Source: Candidatus Methylomirabilota bacterium (lineage in GTDB: Bacteria > Methylomirabilota > Methylomirabilia > Methylomirabilales > Methylomirabilaceae). Taken from it: a DNA stretch of 12,246 nt. The notes beneath the pieces were generated by a model, which was given only the letters and a program-made list of their open reading frames with translations, had not been told where the DNA came from and did no database searches. The stretch is taken from contig PQAQ01000009.1 of the NCBI GenBank assembly GCA_003105305.1, forward strand, positions 1-12,246. Direction: 5' to 3'. Within the stretch, counting starts at the first letter, position 1. Each line of letters opens with the position of its first letter. The translations under genes were made by a program, and so were the position numbers. Positions 1 through 8,100 of this stretch are shown here, one piece after another.

Positions 1-1976
1 GCCCGGTTGTATCCGCCCGTGCCATTGTACCGCCATAGAATATCCTCCTGGCCATCATCATTGAAGTCCACATGGACACCATTTCCGATTTTGGCTACGA
101 ATGCGTCCTTGGATTTATCATATTGTCTGACCGGAGAACCCCACGTCCCTCTGCTCTCACCGACCACATAGGAGTTTCCCCTTGAGTCCAGCGCAATACC
201 GTTGCCACAATCAGAATCGTACTCACTGACCCCTCCTAAGAAGGTATTCCATAGAAGAGCGCCGTTTGAATTCAGTTCTGCCACGAAGCTATCTATGAAC
301 CCGGAGAAATCCCTGATCGGCGATCCCCATGATACATCTTGACTGCTTCCAGTTACATAGGAGTTCCCGCTCGCGTCCACTGCTATGCCATAGCCAAAAT
401 CCCAACTCCAGTTGCCCAAGAAAGTGTTCCATTGTAGAGCACCATTTATGTTTAGCTTGGCCACAAAAGCATCCGCACTTCCCCCGTAAGACCTGAGGGG
501 CGAACCCCAAGTCGCCCTGCTTTCGCCAGTCACATAGGAATTCCCGATCGCGTCCACGCCGATTCTCCAGCCTTTATCAATGCCTATTCCGCCTAAGAAG
601 GTGTTCCATAGTAGATTTCCGTTCGTATCCAATTTTGCCACAAGAGCATCCTGACTCCCACTATGGGGCTGTAGCGGCGATCCCCAAGTTGTTTCGCTCA
701 AGCCAGAAACCAAGCAGTTTCCGCTCGAATCCACGGCTATGCTATAACCAATATCGAGACTAGTCCCGCCCAAAAAGGTGTTCCACTGCACTGCACCGTT
801 TGCGCTCAGCTCCGCTACGAAGACGTCTGAGTTTCCAGAATACTGTCTTTTCGGCGATCCCCAGGTTGCATAGCTCGAGCCGACGACATCAATGTTCCCA
901 CTCGGATCAAGGGCAACGCCCAAGCCAACGCAGGTATCCCATTCGCCTAAGTAGATGTTCCACTGTATATTTCCGTTCGTATCAAACTTGGCCACAAATG
1001 CAGCCTCGTTATACGCGCCGGTTACATAAGAGTTCCCGCTCGCGTCTACGGCTATGCCATACCCATATTTATAATAGATACCGCCCAAGAAGGTATTCCA
1101 TAATAAGCCGCCGTTCGCGTCCAACTTGGCCACAAAGGCATCAGAGTATCCGCCGAAGGGCTGGACGGGTGAGCCCCAGGTGTCAGAGCTAGAGCCGGTC
1201 ACATAGGAGTTCCCACTCGCATCCACGGCTATGCTCCACCCGGAGTCAGCCTCAGTCCCTCCCAGGAACGTGTTCCAGCTCAGTACCGGATCGATCACCA
1301 GCGTATATCGGGGATTATAGGCTGCGACCCGAAAACCAACTTCCCGCTCCCCCAGCAATCGATATCCCGCTTCTACGGGAGTTCGCTTCCCCCTAATCTC
1401 CTGCCAGGCCACAGGTCGTGTCTCTCTCATCTCCCCAGTCGCAAATAACAGTACCAGGTCTCCGTTCCGATCGACATGGACCGGAACATTGTAACGAAGT
1501 CGGATCTCGTCTAAAGGCCGAAAAGTCTCGGCTTCTCCCGGTTGGATAACATAGGTACTTTTGGCCACCGCGTATTCGGTCTTTTCATAGACGACGGTGA
1601 TACCGTCCCAAAGGTCCCGATACGTAACCTTGCCCAGTGCCGGTGCAGGCCCCCTCGCGGGGCCTGTTGCCCCTTCTCCCTCCGGCGAAATAGCCCGGGC
1701 ATTCAAATACTCTATCCTTAGGGCGTGGTTCCCAGAAGCAACGACCATGCCGCCCGGACGGAATCCGAGCACATGGCCCGCTGCAGTGTACTGGCGCAGC
1801 TCTGATGGGCCTGACAAGCCCTCCCCAATTGTCACCGGTTCGGACTCTCGCCCCGCAGACATGGCTACTGCGTCGGGAACTGCGGCAATGCATTCTTCTC
1901 GACCCAGAAAGCCTGGTGCTGACAGAGCGAATAAGAGAATAAAAAGAACAGCGCCTTTTGACAGAGATTTAATCAT
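1..1976 (-). CDS. Gene D: secreted SBBP beta-propeller with N-terminal beta domain, start of FG-GAP/VCBS tail (3' partial)
   Basis: I translated this frame by hand: ATG at 1976, open to base 1, 658 complete codons. GGGAG lies 7 bases before the ATG. Residues 1 to about 25 form a signal peptide (hydrophobic AVLFILLFALSAPGFL). Residues about 30-230 form an all-beta domain ending in the Y-T-L-V-I-D-P-V-L strand that typically precedes SBBP repeats; from memory this corresponds to Pfam DUF7948, not checked. It contains LWDGITVVYE and R-L-R/R-Y-N-V-like strands. Seven SBBP units follow from residue 233 to about 633 ([30 protein letters not shown]), with unit 2 shortened. At about residue 637 the common tail starts ([14 protein letters not shown]) and the window ends at Y-N-R-A. 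The rest of the module is expected beyond the window. Function is inferred as extracellular binding or structural. Confidence 0.92.
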   Translation of the reverse strand, partial: MIKSLSKGAVLFILLFALSAPGFLGREECIAAVPDAVAMSAGRESEPVTIGEGLSGPSELRQYTAAGHVLGFRPGGMVVASGNHALRIEYLNARAISPEGEGATGPARGPAPALGKVTYRDLWDGITVVYEKTEYAVAKSTYVIQPGEAETFRPLDEIRLRYNVPVHVDRNGDLVLLFATGEMRETRPVAWQEIRGKRTPVEAGYRLLGEREVGFRVAAYNPRYTLVIDPVLSWNTFLGGTEADSGWSIAVDASGNSYVTGSSSDTWGSPVQPFGGYSDAFVAKLDANGGLLWNTFLGGIYYKYGYGIAVDASGNSYVTGAYNEAAFVAKFDTNGNIQWNIYLGEWDTCVGLGVALDPSGNIDVVGSSYATWGSPKRQYSGNSDVFVAELSANGAVQWNTFLGGTSLDIGYSIAVDSSGNCLVSGLSETTWGSPLQPHSGSQDALVAKLDTNGNLLWNTFLGGIGIDKGWRIGVDAIGNSYVTGESRATWGSPLRSYGGSADAFVAKLNINGALQWNTFLGNWSWDFGYGIAVDASGNSYVTGSSQDVSWGSPIRDFSGFIDSFVAELNSNGALLWNTFLGGVSEYDSDCGNGIALDSRGNSYVVGESRGTWGSPVRQYDKSKDAFVAKIGNGVHVDFNDDGQEDILWRYNGTGGYNR
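75..1282 (-). repeat. Seven SBBP repeats in gene D
   Basis: Seven units of about 55-60 residues run from WNTFLGG near 1278 to A-F-V-A-K-I near 80. They are more uniform than those of gene C: A-V-D-A-S-G-N-S-Y-V-T-G recurs almost unchanged in several units. Unit 3 begins WNIYLGE, and unit 2 (about 990-1100) is short because it passes from V-T-G to A-Y-N-E-A-A-F-V-A-K without the WGSP segment. Confidence 0.88.
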
Positions 1977-1980
1977 TGGA

Positions 1981-1988
1981 CCTCTCCC
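1981..1988 (-). promoter_or_regulatory. Ribosome binding site GGGAGAGG of gene D
   Basis: GGGAGAGG lies 4 bases before the ATG at 1976 (7 bases if GGGAG is taken as the core). It sits in the 38-base gap after the TAG of gene C, which is too short for a likely separate promoter and supports C-D co-transcription. Confidence 0.7.
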
Positions 1989-2014
1989 TTATATGCTATA
2001 TTCATAAAACTTTG

Positions 2015-2685
2015 CTATCGACTGGCGATCCTCCAATTCAAATCAGGCACCGGGATAAGCTCGGCACTCTCGACCCAACTTACGCCGTTCATATGCCAAA
2101 TGACGTTCGCACCGCCGGCGCCGTTGAACCGCCAGAGGATGTCGACGTTGCCGTCGTTGTTGTAATCCCCCGTGCCGGCGATCTGCCATGTTGGATCGGC
2201 TACATGAATCAGTTCGACGCTGGAACTCCAGCTAACCCCGTCCATATACCAGACGACATCGTACCCACCGGAACCCCCATAACGCCAAAGGATGTCCACC
2301 TTGCCGTCTTTGTTGAAGTCCCCTGTCCCGACGATCTGCCAAGTCAAGTCCGAAACTCCAAGTACCTCGGCGGACCCGGTCCAAATGGCTCCGTTCATGT
2401 ACCAGACAACGTTCGAGCCGGTCGCGGTATTCCGCCATAAGATGTCGACATGCGAATCGTTGTTGAAGTCTCCCGTCCCCACAATCTTCCAGTTCTGATC
2501 AGGCACGTTTATGAGCCCGGCGCTGGCCATCCAGCTCGCCCCATCCATGTACCAGACCACGTTCGAGCCCGTCGACGTATTGCGCCACAGGATGTCTACG
2601 TGAGTATCGTTATTGAAGTCCCCTGTTCCGACGATCTGCCAGGTCAGGTCGCCGACGGGCATGACATCCACGCCGCCCAGCACAC
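2015..2685 (-). repeat. Four tandem 150-153 bp FG-GAP/VCBS units at the 3' end of gene C
   Basis: The loop codons recur at about 2151, 2304, 2454 and 2604. The first two units after the insertion have DFNNDTHVD and DFNNDSHVD, with Thr or Ser in place of the usual Gly of the calcium-type loop; the last two have DG. The final unit again has GDYNNDG. Confidence 0.9.
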
Positions 2686-4435
2686 TCGGCGACGACCCGA
2701 GCTTGAAATCAGAGCTCATTGGCATATCATAGCCAAGACTGACCAGCCGCGGATCAGCGATGCTCATCCCGGAAGGCTTTGCGAATGAGCCCCCCGCCCG
2801 CCGCGGGTCCCTGACAGTCCCCAATTGAGTTTGACGGTTCGTGGCCGACATCGGATTGCGGCTTCTCCTTGGCGTCTTCACCCTAAAACGATCTGCCAGC
2901 GGCCCGATGGCCCCCAGGCTGGCAAGAGACCTCCTCTCGACCCTAACTTCAGAATGGGCGGAGCCGGTTTCGAAATCGACCGTCGCTGTGGCCCCTAAGG
3001 CCAGCGGCTGACCCGCTCCCTCCGAGTTCCCCAGGTACCAGGCTCGGTTATAGCCCCCAGAGCCGTAGTAGCGCCAGAGGATATCCTCCTGGCCATCATT
3101 GTTGAAGTCTACCCGCACTGAGGGATCCGTGATCTTTGCGACGTATCCGTCTTGGCCATCAGCATAAGCTCTTATCGGATCACCCCAACTCTCTTCGCTC
3201 TGCCCGCCCACGAACAATTCGCCTCTAGTCCCTACGACAACCCCTTCAGCTCTATCGTTTAATCTATATCCGCCTGGAAGAAAAGCATTCCATTTCAGGT
3301 TTCCGGCCAAATCCAGTTTGGCTACAAAACCCTTATCATATTCATATAGATACGGCCAAGTTGGAGTACCCCAGCTTTCATCGCTTGTGCCGACCACGTA
3401 GATAAAGCCCCTCGGATCATATACGAGATCATTGCAGAGATCCTGCCCTGCCCCCCCAAGTAAGGTTCCCCATTGAAAGACCCCATCGCCATTCAATTTA
3501 ATTACATAAGCGTCTCCGCCGTTGGATTCCAATAGGGTTACCGCGTAAATGTTGTTGCTTGAATCGATATCAATCCCTGCATAGGGCTCATTGAAGCCTC
3601 CTGAAGGGAATGTATTCCAAAGAAGGTTTCCATTAGCATCCAGTTTTGCAACAAATGTATCCTCCCATTCCCACGGGTCGATGGGAGATCCCCATGTCCA
3701 ACGGCTGAAGCCGACAACACAAAGGCAGCCCTCATGATCTCGAGCGATATCGTAACCATAATCAGGGCTTCCCCCTCCAAGGAAGGTATTCCACTCGAGG
3801 TTGCCGGTTCCATCCAACTTAGCGACAAAAGCATCCGTTCCTATATAAGCTCTAATTGGAGATCCCCACGCGCCTGCGGTTCCTCCTGACGATCCGGAGC
3901 CTCCCGTTACATATACGCCGCCCTCAGCAGCGACGATAATGCCATCATCAATAAAGTCGATCTCCGCCCCGCCAAGAAACGTGTTCCATTGGAGTGTACC
4001 GTCCGGACCGAGCTTAGCGACAAAGCCATCAGCTGTCCCTCCCCCAAGAGGACGGACGGGCGATCCCCAGGTCAAGAAGCTCTGCCCGGCTATATAGACA
4101 TTGCCGCTAGAATCCACAGCTATACCATTACCCCAGTCCTTACCTGCACCTCCCAAGAAAGTATTCCAGATAAGGTTGCCGTCCTTGTCCAGTTTCGCTA
4201 CCCAGGCATCAACATCTAGGGTAAAAGCCCTTTTGGGAGCGCCCCACGTTCCAACACCAACTCCGACAACATATATATTCATGGCTGAGTCAACCGCAAT
4301 GTCCTTAATGCCTTCTCCCTCGGTTCCACCGAGGAACGTGTTCCATTGAATCGATTGAGCGACGAGAAAAACCGGCAGTAGTAACAAAACGGCGGCCGCC
4401 ATGCCCGCCTTACCAGTTGTACGGATCTGATTCAT
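2015..4435 (-). CDS. Gene C: secreted seven-unit SBBP beta-propeller with FG-GAP/VCBS tail
   Basis: 806 residues. Residues 1-27 form a Sec signal peptide (hydrophobic [14 protein letters not shown], cleavage near VA-QS). SBBP-type repeats start directly at residue 31 without a preceding domain: seven units of about 55-65 residues carry W-N-T-F-L-G-G, [IV]-x-V-D-S/A strands, a TWGSP or SWG-P turn and A-x-V-A-K-L. Unit 5 lacks the WGSP hairpin. Seven units fit one seven-bladed propeller, residues 31 to about 435. The common tail follows: first blade at about 440-465, basic insertion at about 467-585, four blades, and the ending W-R-I-A-S-R before TAG. No enzymatic residues are recognised. It lies 85 bases after B and 38 before D, so co-transcription is likely. 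It is a close relative of D but lacks D's N-terminal domain. A binding role outside the cell is inference. Confidence 0.93.
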   Translation of the reverse strand: MNQIRTTGKAGMAAAVLLLLPVFLVAQSIQWNTFLGGTEGEGIKDIAVDSAMNIYVVGVGVGTWGAPKRAFTLDVDAWVAKLDKDGNLIWNTFLGGAGKDWGNGIAVDSSGNVYIAGQSFLTWGSPVRPLGGGTADGFVAKLGPDGTLQWNTFLGGAEIDFIDDGIIVAAEGGVYVTGGSGSSGGTAGAWGSPIRAYIGTDAFVAKLDGTGNLEWNTFLGGGSPDYGYDIARDHEGCLCVVGFSRWTWGSPIDPWEWEDTFVAKLDANGNLLWNTFPSGGFNEPYAGIDIDSSNNIYAVTLLESNGGDAYVIKLNGDGVFQWGTLLGGAGQDLCNDLVYDPRGFIYVVGTSDESWGTPTWPYLYEYDKGFVAKLDLAGNLKWNAFLPGGYRLNDRAEGVVVGTRGELFVGGQSEESWGDPIRAYADGQDGYVAKITDPSVRVDFNNDGQEDILWRYYGSGGYNRAWYLGNSEGAGQPLALGATATVDFETGSAHSEVRVERRSLASLGAIGPLADRFRVKTPRRSRNPMSATNRQTQLGTVRDPRRAGGSFAKPSGMSIADPRLVSLGYDMPMSSDFKLGSSPSVLGGVDVMPVGDLTWQIVGTGDFNNDTHVDILWRNTSTGSNVVWYMDGASWMASAGLINVPDQNWKIVGTGDFNNDSHVDILWRNTATGSNVVWYMNGAIWTGSAEVLGVSDLTWQIVGTGDFNKDGKVDILWRYGGSGGYDVVWYMDGVSWSSSVELIHVADPTWQIAGTGDYNNDGNVDILWRFNGAGGANVIWHMNGVSWVESAELIPVPDLNWRIASR
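3125..4345 (-). repeat. Seven SBBP repeats in gene C
   Basis: Seven W-[NG]-[TA]-[FL] units succeed one another from residue 31. Units 1-4 keep WNTFLGG; unit 5 reads WNTFPSGG, unit 6 WGTLLGG and unit 7 WNAFLPGG, so the later units are more diverged. The WGSP/WGTP/WGDP/WGAP turn is present in all but unit 5. Confidence 0.88.
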
Positions 4436-4441
4436 ATGTCT

Positions 4442-4446
4442 CCTCC
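4442..4446 (-). promoter_or_regulatory. Ribosome binding site GGAGG for gene C, sets the start at 4435
   Basis: GGAGG lies 6 bases before ATG at 4435. A longer reading from ATG at 4462 would add nine residues that are encoded by the Shine-Dalgarno sequence itself and would leave a weaker signal peptide, so the inner ATG is preferred. Confidence 0.8.
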
Positions 4447-4457
4447 CTTCTTTTATC

Positions 4458-4514
4458 AACATTCCAATGAACCCGTGACCGAACGCTCCTAATTCTTATG
4501 CGTGATGGAATGTT
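4458..4514 (-). promoter_or_regulatory. Long-range inverted repeat in the B-C gap, possible 3' hairpin
   Basis: AACATTCCA (4458-4466) and TGGAATGTT (4506-4514) form a perfect 9-bp inverted repeat. Inside it ACGC (4483-4486) and GCGT (4500-4503) add a second short stem. The structure starts six bases after B's stop codon and ends just before the ribosome binding site of C. There is no U-run after it. It may act as a processing or attenuation element between the two genes. Confidence 0.35.
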
Positions 4515-4520
4515 TAAGCC

Positions 4521-5185
4521 CTAGCGAGATACGATCTTCCAGCTCGAATCCGGCACAGAAATAATCTCCGCGCTCTCTATCCAGCTAACTCCGTTCATAT
4601 ACCAAATGACGTTAACGCCGCCGGCTCCATAGAAACGCCACAGGATATCGATATTCCCGTCGTTGTTATAGTCCCCCGTCCCGGCGATCTGCCAGGCGGG
4701 ATTATCCACAGTAATGAGCGGCGCACTGCTCGACCAAGAGGTGCCATTCATATACCAGACCACATCCGCGCCGCTTACGGTATTCCTCCAAAGGATATCG
4801 ACGTTGCCGTCCTTGTTAAAGTCCCCGGTGCCCGCGATCTGCCAGGTCTGGTCGGTCACGGTCATGATGGGCGCGCTCCGCGTCCAGCTGGCACCATTCA
4901 TGTGCCAGACGAGGTTCCAGCCGTTGACGGAATTCCTCCACAGGATGTCGACGTTGCCGTCCTTATCGAAATCCCCGGTCCCTACGATCTGCCAGTTCTG
5001 GTCCTGGACCGGCAGCAGCTCCGCGCTCCTGCTCCACTGCGTACCGATCATGAACCATATGACATTGACGCCGGTCGAGATATTGCGCCAGAGAATGTCG
5101 ATATTCCCGTCTTTGTCAAAGTCCCCGGTGCCGCGGACCTGCCAGTTCGGATCATCGACCGGCAAGAGGTCGGCGCCACCAAGGA
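4521..5185 (-). repeat. Four tandem 150 bp FG-GAP/VCBS units at the 3' end of gene B
   Basis: The loop codons recur at about 4656, 4806, 4956 and 5106, exactly 150 bases apart. The units read W-Q-x-x-G-T-G-D-[FY], D-x-[DN]-x-D-G-N-[IV]-D, DILWR, then N-x-[IV]-W or equivalent, and W-x-x-S-A. As in A and C, the last unit has GDYNNDG and the longer GAGG loop. Confidence 0.9.
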
Positions 5186-8100
5186 ACTGAGGCAGCGCGG
5201 CGAGTTCCGAGCCCGTGACGTCATTGGCGTTGGGCCCCGCCACTCTCATAACGAGCCGCGGATCCGATGTCCGCACTGGCTGCGGAAGCGCGTCAGGAGT
5301 GCTCAATCGGCCGCCGGCCTGAAGCGGGTCGGCAATTGATGTTACGCCAATCGTTCTTCTGGCAACGGTGCCCATGAGGTCAGACGACATCTTGGCGTGG
5401 GACCTTGATCTCTTTGGAGAAGAGAGCCCCAGTTCGCGCAGACTATTGGCAATAGCTCTGGGAGACATCTTTGTTGCTGTTGCCTCCTTCGAAGGAGCCT
5501 TGCCCAACGACGACGCGGCTTCCAGAGGCATCGAGGAGGCTTGGGCGGCATTCCCTAAGAACCAGACACGGTTCTGGCCCCCTGCGCCATGGTACCGCCA
5601 GAGGACGTCCTCGCGGCCGTCCTTGTCAAAATCCACCCGGACAATAGATGTAATGCTGAAATTGGCGGCCGACGAGTCGGAGTAGCCTCCCTGCCAGATC
5701 CGCACGCGATAGTCGTTTCCTGGGGCCTCGGCCGCAGCGATGTCCCAAGTGAATGTGCCGGCGGAAGCGAGAGCTGTCCCTAGATTTTTCCGATATTGGC
5801 CGCCTTGGTAGAGGTCGATCGTGACCGACCCGCTCAGGCCAGTCTGGGTCCATGTGATGTAGCGGCGGGAGCCGGCCACCCAGTTTTCGCCTCCGTCGGG
5901 CGAAATCACCTCCAAGTCGACGGAAGGAAGGGGGCTAACGGTCAGGCTCACCGGCCGGCCGATGACCTCACCTCCGGGAGTGGTATTCGTAAAGGTCACC
6001 GTATCGGTGTAAACATTGGTCGGGAGGGAGTTCGCTAGACTGTTGATCAAAACCATTACGGTCGTCCCTTCATAGGGATCTAGACTCCCTCCGCCAGAAG
6101 AGAGTGTCAGCCAATTCTGCGTTTTCGTAGCCGTCCAGTTCAGGGGGGCGTCCCCGCTATTGAATAAATAGTAGTATTCAAATGCAGAGCTGAATGGGCC
6201 GCCCACCGGCCCCGATGAAGCGAGCCCTGTTTCGGGGCTGACCTCGAGGATCCCCTTCGGTCCCGAATACGGCCCAATAACGATATCGTCGAGAAACCAA
6301 CCGCCTTGGTTCCCCAGGTCGCCCGTGATCGTGAACGCAACGAATGTCGTCTCAAGGCCGAGGTTATGGGTCAGTCTAAAGTTGACGAACTCAGGGAATC
6401 CGTAATATCCTGTGCTGTCCATCGACCATTCCTCATCCGTCCAATCCAGAGCGTTTGGACTGGTCTGAACCTTGCACACGATGTCCGAACCCCAAAGGTT
6501 GACCTGATGCCAGAAACTAAGAGCCAGATCCGAGACCCCGACCGTATTGATCGCGGGCGAAACGAATCTAACTGTGCCCGGCGCCGGATAAAACGTGGGC
6601 ATATTGCAATAAAGTTCGTTGGGCGTTCTTCCTAGGTTCGAGCTCGGAGAAATGCTCCAGAGATTGGGGACCTTCGCCCCATATTGCTGGGTCGTCCAAT
6701 ACAAGGGGACGGCCGTATCATCGAAGGATTCGCTGACGGGGATCCTGGAAAAGGTCTCCGGAGCAGAGATAGACACATCATCGATGAACCAATCATTGTA
6801 CTGATAGAAGTCCCCGGCGATCACGAAGGCAACATAGGTACAGGGTGAATTGAGGTTTCGTGTCAGAGTGGTCGTGATCGTCGCCGGTCCGTCGGAGTTC
6901 GAGTCCGGTGCCTGGAGAGCCCACGCTTCATCCGTCCAAATAACGCCGTCGGAACTGGTTTGTATCTTGAAATTCAGATCTCCCCCCCAAACATCGAGCC
7001 CGCTCTTGAACGCTAAATACAGAGCCGAATACCCTGTTGTATCGATCGGGGGTGTAACAAGACGGGTCAGGCCCGTACCGGATTGCCACTGGCAGTCCAT
7101 TTCATAGGAGGCCCCGCCCGCGTTTGACGAGTCGGAGACAATCCACTTGTTCAGGATGCCTTCGCCCTCAGTCCTGACCGTCCAGTTCAGCGGCAAATTC
7201 GGGTTAGAGAACGATTCGGTAAATGGAATAGTCCAGGCCGATGCCGCGGACTCGATCTTGACATCATCAATAAACCAATCTTCGAACGCATACAGATTCC
7301 CAGAAACCACAAAAGCGACGTATGTCGTCGGCCTGTTCAGGTTGTGACTCAGGACCGTTTTTAATGTCTCGGGCCCCATCATGGTGTAGCCGTCAGGGGG
7401 CTGAAAAACCCACCCCTCGTCGGTCCATGTCGCTAGATCCGGGCTTGTCTGGATCTTGAACACGGCGCCTTGAAAAACGGATTCTAAACGGTGTTTGAAA
7501 GACAGGTAAAGCTTTGAATAGCCGATTGTGTCGATCTGAGCGACCAGGCGAACCACGCCGGTGCCATATTGATAGTGACAACGCGCTTCCGGTACCTGGC
7601 CCCCGGCATAGTCGGTCCCACCCGAGAGGGACCAGGAACCCTCGCTACCCTCTCCTTCGACATGGCGAGTCCAGCCGGGCGGCGGGAATTCATAGGAGCC
7701 GAAGGACTCGTCCAAGAGCACGCTAAAGCCCGGAGCGGCAGCTTGCGTCACCGTTACATAGGTTGGGCTACTCGTCGCCCCGGCGGCAGTCACGATGATG
7801 GTCCCCGTGCGAGGTAATGTCCATGTGTTCGCCGTAAAAGCGACAGTTATGGTTCCAGCGTTCGTGCCGGAAGCGCCAGATTGGATCGTCACCCAATTGG
7901 ATCCGGCCATCACGGCCGCGGTCCAGGTGAGCGTCCCTCCGCCCGTATTCGTCACGCCGAACGTCGTGCTTCCGGCCGTATAGGCCACATCTCTATTGGC
8001 TGGAGATACGGTGATATTCGGCAAAGGGATGACCGTGAAGTTGACCGGACGGGTAGTATTCCCGTTCCCGTTCGACGTATTCGTGAAGGTCACCGAACCG

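Noticed and set aside
1585..1893. Minus-strand frame of 102 codons overlapping the start of gene D in another frame
   Set aside because: The overlapping frame of D has a signal peptide, a ribosome binding site and the expected strand before the SBBP repeats; this one is a shadow.
4436..4462. Longer start of gene C at 4462
   Set aside because: The extra nine residues would be encoded by the ribosome binding site of the inner ATG at 4435, which gives a proper signal peptide.
4714..5190. Plus-strand open frame of 158 codons opposite the tail of gene B (similar ones opposite the tails of A and C, e.g. 10815-11210)
   Set aside because: It is the antisense of the 150-bp VCBS repeats; the periodic codon pattern keeps the opposite frame free of stops. 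It shows the same repeat period and no independent protein features or ribosome binding site.
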